From Verrucomicrobiales bacterium (GTDB taxonomy: Bacteria; Verrucomicrobiota; Verrucomicrobiia; Verrucomicrobiales; DEV007), in assembly GCA_016795385.1 (NCBI GenBank), contig JAEUHI010000052.1, positions 20,166 to 84,165 on the forward strand: a stretch of DNA of 64,000 bases. The letters are read 5' to 3'. Positions 45,443 to 54,517 of this stretch are shown here, in pieces. The translations under genes were made by a program, and so were the position numbers. Numbering within the stretch: position 1 is the stretch's first letter; each line of letters opens with the position of its first letter. The notes beneath the pieces were generated by a model, which saw only the letters and a program-made list of their open reading frames with translations, did no database searches and was not told the DNA's origin.

Positions 45443-46398
45443 GGCAGGACGGATTCAAGGGTTTTGCTGATGGCGAGGAACACCGGGATGCCCACCCCCA
45501 GATTGAAGGGGAAGGTGATCCCGAGGGAAAGCGTGAGATAAATCCCGGGACTGGCCTTCGGCAAGGCCATCCGCACCGCGGCCGGAGCGGCGATGTAGGA
45601 GGCGCTGCCGACCATCGCCCCGAGCACTGCGGCCCCTCCGGGACTGAGTCCCACGAGGTGGCCGACGAGCGTGCCGAGCAGTCCGTGGAAGAGAGGCAGG
45701 AGGCAGCCCGAGACGATCAACCTCCAGCCCGCCTCCCGCACATCGCGGACCCGCTTCGCCGCCACCATGCCCAGCTCGAGCAGGAAAAGGCAGAGCACCC
45801 CTTTGAAGGGATCGATGAAAAAGGGAGTCACCGATTCCATCTTCGTCGGTCCACACAGCGCACCGATGGCGAGCCCTCCGAGCAGCAGGAAGATGCTTTT
45901 GCCGACCACCAGTTCGTGCAGCGCCGCCTTGATGCCTCCGCCCCGCGATTGCCTCGCGAAGAGCAGTGCCACGATGATGCCCGGCACCTCCAACACCGCC
46001 ACGAGGGCAGGCATGAAGCCCTCCGCCGGCAGTCCCGCGGACTTCGCCGCATCGATCGCGGCGACGAAGGTCACCGCCGAGACCGAACCATAATGGGCCG
46101 CCGCGGCCGAGGCGTTGATCCGGTCGAGCCGCGCAAAGGACTTCAGGAGAAAGAAGGCCGTGATCGGCGTGATCACCCCCAGCAGGATCGTGGCACCCAC
46201 CGGGAGGACGAGCGCATCCAACGGAGTCTCGGCCATCGCGATCCCACCCTTCAACCCGATCGCGAACAGCAGGTAGATCGAGATCCCCTGGTAAATCGCA
46301 TCGGGGATCTCCAGATCGCTTTTCACCCAGCGGGCCAGGGCACCGAGGAGGAAAGCGAGCACGATGGGCGAGACGAGATTCTGGAGGAGCAGATCCAT
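45439..46398 (-). CDS. sbtA: sodium-dependent bicarbonate transporter SbtA
   Basis: This 319-residue inner-membrane protein has about ten hydrophobic helices. Its family signature is visible in AIGLKGGIAMAETP, AAAAHYGSVSAVTFVAA and GSASYIAAPAAVRMALP, which hold the substrate and Na+ sites in the two inverted repeats. SbtA imports bicarbonate with sodium. It is followed directly by sbtB and is divergent from a winged-helix regulator. The pair is best known from cyanobacteria, but homologues occur in other phyla. Confidence 0.9.
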   Translation of the reverse strand: MDLLLQNLVSPIVLAFLLGALARWVKSDLEIPDAIYQGISIYLLFAIGLKGGIAMAETPLDALVLPVGATILLGVITPITAFFLLKSFARLDRINASAAAAHYGSVSAVTFVAAIDAAKSAGLPAEGFMPALVAVLEVPGIIVALLFARQSRGGGIKAALHELVVGKSIFLLLGGLAIGALCGPTKMESVTPFFIDPFKGVLCLFLLELGMVAAKRVRDVREAGWRLIVSGCLLPLFHGLLGTLVGHLVGLSPGGAAVLGAMVGSASYIAAPAAVRMALPKASPGIYLTLSLGITFPFNLGVGIPVFLAISKTLESVLP

Positions 46399-46419
46399 GT
46401 GGTCAGGGAGTCAGCGGTG

Positions 46420-46448
46420 TTGCAAGAGGCGAAAGGGGACGGTATAAT
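46420..46448 (+). promoter_or_regulatory. near-consensus sigma-70 promoter
   Basis: TTGCAA (46420-46425) and TATAAT (46443-46448) are spaced by exactly 17 bp on the plus strand. The start codon of the winged-helix regulator lies 64 bp downstream, which fits. This is the clearest housekeeping promoter in the window. Confidence 0.75.
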
Positions 46449-46511
46449 ACGGAAATCAAAGTGATGAAATTTAAAACGCGACATAAATGACGTGTTTTTG
46501 ATGTCGGTCAA

Positions 46512-46838
46512 ATGAAAAAACGATCCCAGCCCCCGGAATTGTCGACACCACCCACGCGATCCCACTCGGTCGACCAGTGGACCTTTCTCACGAATCACAC
46601 CCACATCCTCGTCTGCCTCGCACGGGATCCCGAGCTCACCGTCCGCGAACTCGCGGGGCTCGTCGGCATCACGGAGCGCTCCGTGCAGCGCATTCTCGCC
46701 GAGCTCGAGTCCGGCGGAGTCATCTCGAAATCGAAGGAGGGGCGTCGAAACCGCTACGACCTGAATCTCGATTTCAAACTCCGCCACCCGCTCGAGTCCA
46801 CCCACCGCATCGGCGAGTTGCTTGGCATTCTCAAATGA
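46512..46838 (+). CDS. winged-helix (MarR-like) regulator, divergent from sbtA
   Basis: The 108-residue protein has a winged helix at about residues 25-90: LTVRELAGLVGITERSVQRI forms the helix-turn-helix, and EGRRNRYDLNLD the wing. The C-terminal LRHPLE...GELLGIL is a short tail seen in related single-domain regulators. It is divergent from the sbtAB operon and has its own consensus promoter, so it is a good candidate regulator of bicarbonate uptake. The ligand is unknown. Confidence 0.8.
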   Translation: MKKRSQPPELSTPPTRSHSVDQWTFLTNHTHILVCLARDPELTVRELAGLVGITERSVQRILAELESGGVISKSKEGRRNRYDLNLDFKLRHPLESTHRIGELLGILK

Positions 46839-47026
46839 TGGGCCGGTACGAACCTGTGAAACCGGCGATTGCCGACTAGGCGGGCCTTCCCGCGAAGCGA
46901 ACCGGCAGGGGCACGGGGTCCGGTCACGGCGATTTGGCAGACCATCCAGCCTTCCGCCATCCCGCCAAGAAAACACTTCTACCTCATCGGCGGGACCGCT
47001 ACCCTTTTGGAAAAGCCCCGCCCCCC

Positions 47027-48826
47027 ATGCGACTTCTTTTCCCTCTCGCCCTCCTTCTTCTCGCCGTCCCGTCCGCCGACGCCGCCCCCGCGAAACCGAA
47101 CATCCTTCTCGTCATCACCGACGACCAAGGCTACGGCGACTTCTCCATCCACGGCAATCCGCATGTGAAGACGCCGCACATCGACCGGCTGGGGAGCGAG
47201 GGCGTGCGCTTCGACCGTTTCTTCGTGAATTCCTTTTGCGCTCCCACCCGCGCCGCGCTCCTCACGGGACGCTGGCCGCTGCGGACCGGTTGCCACGGGG
47301 TCACCCACAACCGCGAGGCGATGCGGCCTTCCGAAGTCACCCTCGCCGAGGCGCTCCACGGGGCCGGCTACCGCTCGGCCTGCATCGGCAAGTGGCACAA
47401 TGGAGAGCAATTTCCCTACAGCCCGCAGGGACAGGGATTCGACGAGAGCTTCGGCTTCAACGCCGGTCACTGGAACCACTACTTCGATCCCGTCCTGCTG
47501 CGCGGTGCCACGCCCGAGCCGACCAAGGGCTACATCACCGATGTCCTCACCGACGAGGCGATGCGTTTCATCTCCGCCAGCAAGGAGCAGCCCTTCTTCT
47601 GTTACCTGTCCTACAACGCGCCGCACTCGCCCTACCAGGTGCCCGACCGCTACTTCGACAAGTTCAAGGAGCAGGGTTTTGCCGACCACGTCGCCGCCTT
47701 CTACGGCATGTGCGAGAATCTCGATGACAACGTCGGCCGTCTCCTCGCCCATCTCGACACCGAGAAGGTCGCCGACGACACCATCGTGCTTTTCCTCACC
47801 GACAACGGTGGCACCGCTGGAGCGAAAATCTACAACGCCGGAATGCGCGGAGGGAAAACCAGCGTGCACGAAGGCGGCACCCGCGTGCCTCTCTTCGTGC
47901 GCTGGCCCGCGGCGAAGTGGACGCCGCATGTCGTGACTCCCATCGCCTCGCACATCGATGTGTTTCCCACCCTGCTCGACCTTTGCGGCGTCGCCGCGCC
48001 CGACGGACCTCCTCTCGACGGCGTCTCGCTGCGCCCCCTTCTCGAAAATGCCGGAAGTGCCGATTGGCCCGAGCGGACCCTTTTCACCCACAATCCCATC
48101 GACGAGACGAACCGCTACCCCGGCGCGGTCCGCACCCAGCGCCATCGGCTCGTCCGCGAGATTAAAGGCCCCGCCGGCGGTTCGAAGGCCAAAGCCAACG
48201 ACCAAAGCGCTTCCGACTGGCAGCTCTACGACATGGAGGCCGATCCCGGGCAGGAGAAAAACATCGCCGCCGGGCACCCCGATCTCGTCGCCGAACTCTC
48301 GTCGCGCTACGAAGCCTGGTTCAACGACATTTCCAGCGAAGGCCTGCAACGTTTTCCCCTTCCCATCGGCCACGCCAAACACAACCCGGTCGAGCTGCAC
48401 GCCCCGCAATCGTTTCCTGACAAACCCCTCCATTTCGCCTGCGGCCCCGGATTCGCCAACGACTGGCTGACCGGCTGGACCGATGCGAAGGCCAAAGTCC
48501 GCTTCGACCTCGACGTCGCCTCCGCCGGGGATTACGCGATCACTCTCGAGTATGCCTGTCCCGTCGCCGACGCCGGTTCAAAGATCCGGCTGGGCATCGG
48601 CGATTCAGCGCTCGAAGCCGTCGTCCCCGCGGCCGAGGCCCCCGGCCTTCCCCTGCCCCATCGCGACGAGGACGGGCATGCGAAATACCGGAACCGCCAA
48701 TGGCAAACCCTCGACCTCGGCACCGTGAAACTGGAGCAAGGCCCCGCCATACTCACGATCGAAGTCCTGGAAATGCCCGGAGCCCAGGTGATGGAGTTGA
48801 AGGCGGTCCGCATCACGAAGTCCTGA
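47027..48826 (+). CDS. secreted arylsulfatase-type sulfatase
   Basis: The 599-residue enzyme has a signal peptide (MRLLFPLALLLLAVPSADA) and a sulfatase domain. Metal ligands lie in D32-D33 (VITDDQGYGD), and the nucleophile motif C71-A-P-T-R is matured to formylglycine. PSEVTLAEALHGAGYRSACI is the usual second signature. HSPY in the middle and the DNGG near 290 complete the active site. The last 110 residues form an added beta-sandwich (carbohydrate-binding-like). It removes sulfate esters, probably from sulfated polysaccharides, in the periplasm or outside the cell. Confidence 0.93.
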   Translation: MRLLFPLALLLLAVPSADAAPAKPNILLVITDDQGYGDFSIHGNPHVKTPHIDRLGSEGVRFDRFFVNSFCAPTRAALLTGRWPLRTGCHGVTHNREAMRPSEVTLAEALHGAGYRSACIGKWHNGEQFPYSPQGQGFDESFGFNAGHWNHYFDPVLLRGATPEPTKGYITDVLTDEAMRFISASKEQPFFCYLSYNAPHSPYQVPDRYFDKFKEQGFADHVAAFYGMCENLDDNVGRLLAHLDTEKVADDTIVLFLTDNGGTAGAKIYNAGMRGGKTSVHEGGTRVPLFVRWPAAKWTPHVVTPIASHIDVFPTLLDLCGVAAPDGPPLDGVSLRPLLENAGSADWPERTLFTHNPIDETNRYPGAVRTQRHRLVREIKGPAGGSKAKANDQSASDWQLYDMEADPGQEKNIAAGHPDLVAELSSRYEAWFNDISSEGLQRFPLPIGHAKHNPVELHAPQSFPDKPLHFACGPGFANDWLTGWTDAKAKVRFDLDVASAGDYAITLEYACPVADAGSKIRLGIGDSALEAVVPAAEAPGLPLPHRDEDGHAKYRNRQWQTLDLGTVKLEQGPAILTIEVLEMPGAQVMELKAVRITKS

Positions 48827-48881
48827 AGCCCCCCGGGAACCCGGGACTCCGGCTCTCCCTCTCCGGACGGCTCGCCGGATC

Positions 48882-49077
48882 TCACGGGGCCGCAGGGCCT
48901 GCCACCGCCGCTTGCGTTGCAGCGGTGGTCACCCCCTCCACGATGACCGGGACGGGATCCGCCGAGCGCGATCGCTTTCCACTCCTCCTCGGTCGGCGGC
49001 GAATCCCTGCGCCCCAGGGAAACTTCCAGGGCTCTCATCAAAAAGGCTTCCAGTTCGCGGGGATCGATCTCGCTCAT
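48882..49077 (-). pseudogene. possible small frameshifted gene
   Basis: From the ATG at 49077 the frame reads coding-like for about 43 residues (MSEIDPRELEAFLMRALEV, then TEEEWKAIALGG). It then turns into low-information sequence. A different frame from about 48957 reads DPVPVIVEGVTTAATQAAV and ends at a stop at 48884-48882. A single frameshift would join the two into a protein of about 65 residues. The gene would lie 49 bp after the secreted coiled-coil gene, on the same strand. It could also be a chance frame. Confidence 0.35.
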
Positions 49078-49126
49078 CGATGGCGGGGTTTTTCCATTTT
49101 CAGGGGGTCGGCTCCGGGGAACTCGC

Positions 49127-50206
49127 TCACTCCGACGGCACGCTCAACATCATCTCGCGCTGGACGATCACGGCATAGTCATGCCAATCGGAGCCGTTCC
49201 CGCATTTGATCCATTCCGCGGTGGTGCGCGACAGGTTCGAGATCGACTTGCGGTTCCACATGTCGGCCATGTCCCCGTCCGGCGAACCGCGCTCCGGCCG
49301 GGCGTCGATTTTCATCAACTCCTCCAACTTCGGTTCCGACTTCGCGGCGTCGCTCTTCACCCCCAGATAACGATAATCTTCCAGGGCCAAAGGGATGACG
49401 CGGTCGCCCGCTTTGCTCTCGATCGTCAGAATGAGCGAGCGATAGACCGCGGTCGCCCTCATACGGACATGGATCACGTCTCCCGGCTCGACCTGGAATT
49501 CGATGCTGCTCCCATCGATGTATTTGTCGCGGTCGGTGGAAATGTTGCGATAGGAAAGTCTCTCGCCCTTGTGCCGGAGTTCGACCTCGCCCTTGCCGAC
49601 GAAGTGGATCACGGCGGGGAACGAATCCGCCCCGGGACGGGGTGCCTCATCCGCGTTGAACCGCGGATCCCGTGCCATCGCCTCACGCGTCTGACGGGCC
49701 AACAGCGCGAGGTCGAGGCGGCTCTGGCGGGTCTGTTCCTGCTCGAGCGCGAGGAGGGCTTTTTCAAAATTCTTCAACAACTCGTCGCGGTCCTTCGCTC
49801 CCGTTTTCCAAAGTCGCTCGCGTTCGGACAGGTATTTGGTGCGCAGCAGGTCGAGCGCTTCGTGGCTGGTCTCCCGTTCAAGGAAAGAACCAGCGACGAA
49901 AGTCGAACCGTCACCGAAAGCCTCGATCTCCTTCTGCACCTGGAGCACGCCGTCCAGATGTCCCTTCGCCGTCTCGGAATCCATCAGGCGCTTCAGTGCT
50001 TGCGAGAAGGCGCTGTTCAGGTCGTTGATGGGTTGTTCCAGCTTGGCGAACGCTTCCTCGAATTTCCCTTTAAGATCGGACAAGGCGGGGAAATCCGGCG
50101 TGTCCTGAGCCGCCGCGACGGTGGAGAACGCCAGGACGAGCAAGGGCAGCAATCTGGCGGCAACGCGACAGATGAGCTTCCCACCGGCTCCGGATGACCT
50201 CGACAT
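49127..50206 (-). CDS. secreted protein with coiled-coil N-terminal half
   Basis: The ATG at 50206 gives a signal peptide (LLPLLVLAFSTVAAAQD) and a 359-residue protein. Residues 40-195 are helical (KGKFEEAFAKLEQPINDLNS, LLKNFEKALLALEQEQ). From about 220 the protein is beta-rich (VIHFVGKGEVELRHKGE), ending in WIKCGNGSDWHDYA. Similar layouts occur in unassigned exported proteins of this phylum. The frame is open further upstream, but that part overlaps the CPBP gene and is not coding-like. Function is unknown. Confidence 0.65.
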   Translation of the reverse strand: MSRSSGAGGKLICRVAARLLPLLVLAFSTVAAAQDTPDFPALSDLKGKFEEAFAKLEQPINDLNSAFSQALKRLMDSETAKGHLDGVLQVQKEIEAFGDGSTFVAGSFLERETSHEALDLLRTKYLSERERLWKTGAKDRDELLKNFEKALLALEQEQTRQSRLDLALLARQTREAMARDPRFNADEAPRPGADSFPAVIHFVGKGEVELRHKGERLSYRNISTDRDKYIDGSSIEFQVEPGDVIHVRMRATAVYRSLILTIESKAGDRVIPLALEDYRYLGVKSDAAKSEPKLEELMKIDARPERGSPDGDMADMWNRKSISNLSRTTAEWIKCGNGSDWHDYAVIVQREMMLSVPSE

Positions 50207-50283
50207 GGCGGGAATGGTCGGAAATCGGCCGATTTTCGTCAATCCCAAAGCGGGGATCAGGGGAGATCGCAAATCCGGCGGGA

Positions 50284-51162
50284 TCACGGGTTTTTCCGTT
50301 TCCAAATCGGCGGCATGATATGCCTGCGGCGGATCGCCTTCACCAGCAGGATCGCCCCCGCGGTCGTGCAGAGCAGGAAGGGGACCAGCGAAGATTCCAG
50401 CCCGAAGGCACCGCCGGTCAAAAACTCCGGCCCTTCGATCGCCGATTGGATCAGTCCCGGTTCGCTCGCGGCGCCGGATACCGCGCCTGAAAAGATCCCC
50501 GACTGCGTGTAGTTCCATGCCATGTGGAGACCGATGCCCAACCAGAGTCGTCGCGTCAGGAGATAGGCCGCTGCGAGCAACAGACCCGCTTCGACACTGA
50601 TGGCGAGCGCGCCGATCACCGTCGCCTGGGGATTGAGCAAGTGGGAGACGCCGAAGACGAGGGACGACACTGCCACCGCGATCCAACTGCCGAGCGTTTC
50701 CTCGACGATGCGGAAGAGCAATCCCCGGTAGAGGATCTCCTCGAGCACTCCGGAACTCACCGCCACGGCCGCGGCCGGCAGCAGGGAATTCCACGGATTC
50801 AATCCTCCGATGCGGTAGATCCCGGGGATCATCAGGATCAGCACTCCCAGCGTGTAGAGTCCCGCCCCCATCAGGACTCCGGCACCCCATTCCGGGCCCG
50901 CCTTCGAAAGCGCCAACTCGGTCGCACGACGCCATTCGATCCAACGGACGAAACCCAGGTAGATCGCCAAACCCAGCGCAGCCATGCCCACCGCCACCGC
51001 CAGAGCCAGCCATGGGCGCGACGAGAGCTGCTCCCGGAAGCCATTGCTCACGCCGATCAGGATCACGAAGACCGCGCCCATCAAGGGGAGACGGGTCAAG
51101 GGGAATTGCACGACCCTGCGGAACCAGACGGGACCGGGTGGCCTTGAAGAAAATTCGTTCAT
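50284..51162 (-). CDS. CPBP-family intramembrane protease
   Basis: The 292-residue membrane protein has about seven helices. The CPBP (CaaX/bacteriocin-processing, Abi) motif EEILYRG lies at about residue 165, with the further conserved HLLNPQAT and HMAWNY sequences supplying His residues of the active site. Such enzymes cleave substrates within the membrane. It is the second of two tandem paralogues (7 bp apart) that share sequence along their whole length, including C-terminal CTTAGAILLVKAIRR. Substrates are unknown. Confidence 0.85.
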   Translation of the reverse strand: MNEFSSRPPGPVWFRRVVQFPLTRLPLMGAVFVILIGVSNGFREQLSSRPWLALAVAVGMAALGLAIYLGFVRWIEWRRATELALSKAGPEWGAGVLMGAGLYTLGVLILMIPGIYRIGGLNPWNSLLPAAAVAVSSGVLEEILYRGLLFRIVEETLGSWIAVAVSSLVFGVSHLLNPQATVIGALAISVEAGLLLAAAYLLTRRLWLGIGLHMAWNYTQSGIFSGAVSGAASEPGLIQSAIEGPEFLTGGAFGLESSLVPFLLCTTAGAILLVKAIRRRHIMPPIWKRKNP

Positions 51163-51169
51163 CGCTCGC

Positions 51170-52039
51170 TCACCCCTTCCGCTTCCACGGAGGAGGCTGG
51201 ATGTGGCCGCGGCGGACCGCCTTCACCAGCAGGATCACCCCGGCGGTCGTGCAGAGGACCAATGCGCACACCGAGAGCTCCATCCCGAAGCTGCCGCCGG
51301 TGAGCAGGTGGGGTCCCTCGATCTTGGCCTTGAGCAGTCCCGGCTCATCGACTCCACCCGAGACCACGCCGGAGTAAACCGCCGACTGCACGTAGTTCCA
51401 TACCATGTGGAAACCAATGCCCATCCAGAGGCGGCGGGTCAGCAGGTAGGCCGCGCCCAGCAGGACTCCGGCCTCGATGCTGATGTAGGCGGCGCTGGCG
51501 ATCGTGGCTGCCGGGTTCAATAGATGCAAAAATCCAAAAACCAGGGACGAGAGGATCAGAGCGACCCAACTGCCCGCGAGGTCCTCGACCGAGCGGAAGA
51601 GCACTCCGCGGAAGACCAGTTCTTCGAAAATCCCCGACTTCACCGCCATCGCGATCGCCGGGACCATGAAGGACAGAGGGTTGAATCCCTCGATCTGATA
51701 GATCCCCAGGATCATCAGGATCCCGGCGCAACCCGAGTAGAGTCCGAACCCGAGCAGCGCCCCGATCCCCCACTGCCGCGGCATTCCCGGCAGCGAAAGC
51801 TCGGTCACCTCGCGTCGCTCGATCCACTTGCCCCACGCGAAATAGATCCCCAATCCCACCAAGCCGAGTCCCAAGGTGATGGCGGCCCCGATGCCAGGGT
51901 TCTCCTTGAACTGCTGGATGCGGGCCTCGGTCCATCCCATCAGGTAGAAAAGGCCATAACCCAGCACGATCAGACGGGTCAGCGGGGATTGCAGGATGCG
52001 GAGCCAGACGGGGCGGGGCGGGACGGCGGATTCGGTCAT
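51170..52039 (-). CDS. CPBP-family intramembrane protease (tandem paralogue)
   Basis: Starting at the ATG at 52039 (MTESAVPPRP), this 289-residue protein parallels its downstream neighbour: N-terminal WLRILQSPLTRL, EELVFRG in the motif position, HLLNPAAT and HMVWNY, and C-terminal CTTAGVILLVKAVRRGHI. All predicted catalytic residues are retained in both copies, so both may be active. A local tandem duplication is the simplest origin. The 5' side is followed by the palindromic repeats at 52157-52347. Confidence 0.85.
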   Translation of the reverse strand: MTESAVPPRPVWLRILQSPLTRLIVLGYGLFYLMGWTEARIQQFKENPGIGAAITLGLGLVGLGIYFAWGKWIERREVTELSLPGMPRQWGIGALLGFGLYSGCAGILMILGIYQIEGFNPLSFMVPAIAMAVKSGIFEELVFRGVLFRSVEDLAGSWVALILSSLVFGFLHLLNPAATIASAAYISIEAGVLLGAAYLLTRRLWMGIGFHMVWNYVQSAVYSGVVSGGVDEPGLLKAKIEGPHLLTGGSFGMELSVCALVLCTTAGVILLVKAVRRGHIQPPPWKRKG

Positions 52040-52156
52040 GGGATTCAGGTCGACGACGCATTGGCGCAGATCGTGTTCCAGATGTCCACCCGTTTTTGCC
52101 AAATCGAACGATTTCACGGTATTGGATCTCGTTGGCCTGGGAAAAAGAAAAGTGGC

Positions 52157-52347
52157 TTGGGCTGAAGCCCGATGGCCTGTCAGAAACGCTCCGCTTTACC
52201 CGTGGGGGCGCGAAGCACTCACGACCCTTCGCTCGCGGAGCATTTCTTTCCAGTCACGTCGCGCGCGTCCCCCCCCACCCGCCGCTTGGGCTGAAGCCCA
52301 AACCACTCTGGCTGGAAAGAAAGAAAGTAGCTTGGGCTTCAGCCCAA
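52157..52347. repeat. palindromic TTGGGCTGAAGCCCAA repeats, locus 1
   Basis: TTGGGCTGAAGCCC occurs at 52157-52170. Then TTGGGCTGAAGCCCAA (52286-52301) and its reverse complement (52332-52347) flank about 30 bases containing ACCACTCTGGCTGG and GAAAGTAG. The paired form can fold into one large hairpin. The same composite unit occurs at 56284-56468. The layout is that of REP/BIME-like interspersed elements. Confidence 0.85.
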
Positions 52348-52412
52348 CGGATCTGGAAAATGCGGCTCACATCGCCGAGAGAAGCTCTCACGAGTCACCG
52401 CCGAGGAAACGC

Positions 52413-54275
52413 TCACTCCGGCGTCGAATTCGCGGGATCTTCTCCGCTGCCCTCGGGATCCGTAAGGGAGTCCGGTGCGGTCACGGACGTGGAGCCGTCT
52501 TTCCGGAGAGCGCCAAGCTGGGCGACGAGGTTGGATTCCCCGGGATAGAGCCCCAGTCCTTTCTCCAGCGTCGCCACCGCCTTTTCATGATTGGCCTGGG
52601 CCTGGTAGATCTGCGACATCAAAAGGATCGCCGGGATGCGCTGCTCATGGTCGTACGCTGTCTCGAGCAGCGGGAGCAGGGCGTTTCTCGCTTCCTCGAA
52701 TTTCTTCTCGGAAATGTGGATGCGGGCGAGCTCGCGCAGCGCGGTGCGGTCCTGCATGGCCGTCAGCCCGGCCGTACGTCTCGCTTGGTTCAGATTGGAG
52801 GCGGCGAGTTTCAGATCGCCTTGCCGGGAATGGGCCAGCCCTGCGACGAGATAAGCATTGCTGTTCCAAGGCGCCACCGAGATCGCTTCTTCCGACAAAA
52901 CGATCGCTTCCTTCACCAGGCCGCGGTTGTAGAGTTCGGTCGCCGCGAACGACTTCGCGAGGTATTGGTGAGGGCGCGTTTCCGAAACCGTCAGGTAGAG
53001 CGCGGCCGGATCGTTCCAGAGATCCGATCGCTGATGAGCGAGCGGAATATAGGTCGCGCGCCACCCGAAGAGGGCCAGGAGCACAACGCCCGCGACGAGT
53101 TGCGGACGATTCAGGTCCGGATGATGACGGAGGGAGTAGATACCCTTCGCCATCGCGCCGAGAGCAATCGCCAAGCCGACACTGGGAATGATGAGATAAT
53201 AATCCGCGATCGGACCGGCGAACACGGGGACCAAGTTCGACGAAGGAAAGCTCGTCACCCCGAACCACAAGATTCCGAAGGCGAGCAAGGGACTGCGTTT
53301 CCAGAGGGCGACGGCACCGGCTGCGGCACCGAGCACCAACAGCCAGGAAACCGCCAGTTCTCCCATCCCCGCACTTTTTCCCCAGAGATACGAACTCACG
53401 AATTCAATCCGCCCGATCGGGAACAACCACATCAGGAAGTGTTTCATCAGGAACCAGGGCGCCGACACAAACACCTGCCAGGCGGGCATGTCGGGCGAGA
53501 ACCCCGGATTGCTTCCGGCAAAGGAGTTGGCGGGGCTTGCCAGGTGGCGGAGAACCAGGTAGGCGACCGTCAGCGCGCCGTAGACCGCGTAGCTCAACCA
53601 ATGGGCGCGGGTGATCCGCTGTTTCAATATCAGGCGGTCACACAAAAAGGCCAACCCCGCCGCGATGACCAGACTCTCGTAAAAGAAGAGAGAGAAAAAG
53701 AGTAGCCCACCCGCGAGAAAGGACATCCCCCGGGAGGTTTCCGGCGATTGCGCCCGCACGTGCGCCAACAGGAAGATCGCGAGGAACGTCAGACCGAGAT
53801 TGATGTTCGCACAACTCATCCAGACGGCGGAGACCGTGAGCGAGGGCGTGAGAGCCCAGAGCGCGACCGTCGCGAGCGCCCAGCGCCACGACCCCATCAA
53901 GCGGCGGAGAAGGAAATAGAGAGCCAGCACCGCCGCAAGGTGTGTGGCCAGGTGGATGGAGTGCCAGAGAAAGAGGGAGTCGGATCCGGAGCGATGGATC
54001 GCGTAAAAGAGAAGATTCTTCAGAGGACGAAACAGCCCGAAACCGTCGGGCTGGGTGAAGCATTGCGAGACACCTTCGAACTTCGCCACGTGATCCAGCT
54101 GAATCAGGTCGTCGAGAATCCGGGGGGCGCTCATCCCCGGCCACGCGAGAACGACGACGAGCAGCATCAAACCCGCCAGCCAAAGCAGTTCCTTGGATCG
54201 GGACTCCGGTTGCTTCGAAGAGACGGATTCATCTCCAGGAACAGACACAGAAGAAGGGGCGCGGGAAGGGGTCAT
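52413..54275 (-). CDS. multi-pass membrane protein with C-terminal TPR (glycosyltransferase-like)
   Basis: The 620-residue protein has about ten membrane helices from residue 30 to 425. An early extracytoplasmic loop with LDDLIQLDHV carries the Asp pair typical of PMT-like membrane glycosyltransferases. TPR helices occupy about 450-600 (GLVKEAIVLSEEAISVAPWN, QANHEKAVATLEKGLGLYPG). The combination recalls the TMTC/O-mannosyltransferase architecture and suggests transfer of sugars from lipid carriers outside the membrane. It is divergent from the family 2 glycosyltransferase gene across an AT-rich 242-bp intergenic region. Confidence 0.75.
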   Translation of the reverse strand: MTPSRAPSSVSVPGDESVSSKQPESRSKELLWLAGLMLLVVVLAWPGMSAPRILDDLIQLDHVAKFEGVSQCFTQPDGFGLFRPLKNLLFYAIHRSGSDSLFLWHSIHLATHLAAVLALYFLLRRLMGSWRWALATVALWALTPSLTVSAVWMSCANINLGLTFLAIFLLAHVRAQSPETSRGMSFLAGGLLFFSLFFYESLVIAAGLAFLCDRLILKQRITRAHWLSYAVYGALTVAYLVLRHLASPANSFAGSNPGFSPDMPAWQVFVSAPWFLMKHFLMWLFPIGRIEFVSSYLWGKSAGMGELAVSWLLVLGAAAGAVALWKRSPLLAFGILWFGVTSFPSSNLVPVFAGPIADYYLIIPSVGLAIALGAMAKGIYSLRHHPDLNRPQLVAGVVLLALFGWRATYIPLAHQRSDLWNDPAALYLTVSETRPHQYLAKSFAATELYNRGLVKEAIVLSEEAISVAPWNSNAYLVAGLAHSRQGDLKLAASNLNQARRTAGLTAMQDRTALRELARIHISEKKFEEARNALLPLLETAYDHEQRIPAILLMSQIYQAQANHEKAVATLEKGLGLYPGESNLVAQLGALRKDGSTSVTAPDSLTDPEGSGEDPANSTPE

Positions 54276-54517
54276 GGCGAAACAAAAGTCACGGTACTAT
54301 AAATTTTATAATTTCGGTGTTCAAGGTAAATATTTTAGAAATTCTAACAAAACCTTCCTCCCCTCGGCCCGCCTAGCCGAACAAACGCTCCCCTCTTCCC
54401 GAGAGCGCGGCGTGGGATCCTGAAATTCAATTATTGTGAAATTTATTAAAAATATGATTGATTTAATCTTGTTGCCCGTTTTATTCCAGAATCGCGCTCC
54501 CGGAGATTCCCGGGGCC
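54276..54517. promoter_or_regulatory. AT-rich divergent intergenic region
   Basis: The 242 bp between the membrane glycosyltransferase-like gene and the family 2 glycosyltransferase gene contain two very AT-rich stretches (about 54290-54350 and 54424-54485), in sharp contrast to the GC-rich genes. These are likely promoter regions for both directions. No unambiguous -35/-10 pair can be chosen by eye. Confidence 0.5.

Noticed and set aside
52157..52347. Palindromic repeats considered as simple terminators.
   Set aside because: Terminator function is possible, but the same long composite unit at two loci, with conserved internal words, points to an interspersed repeat family.
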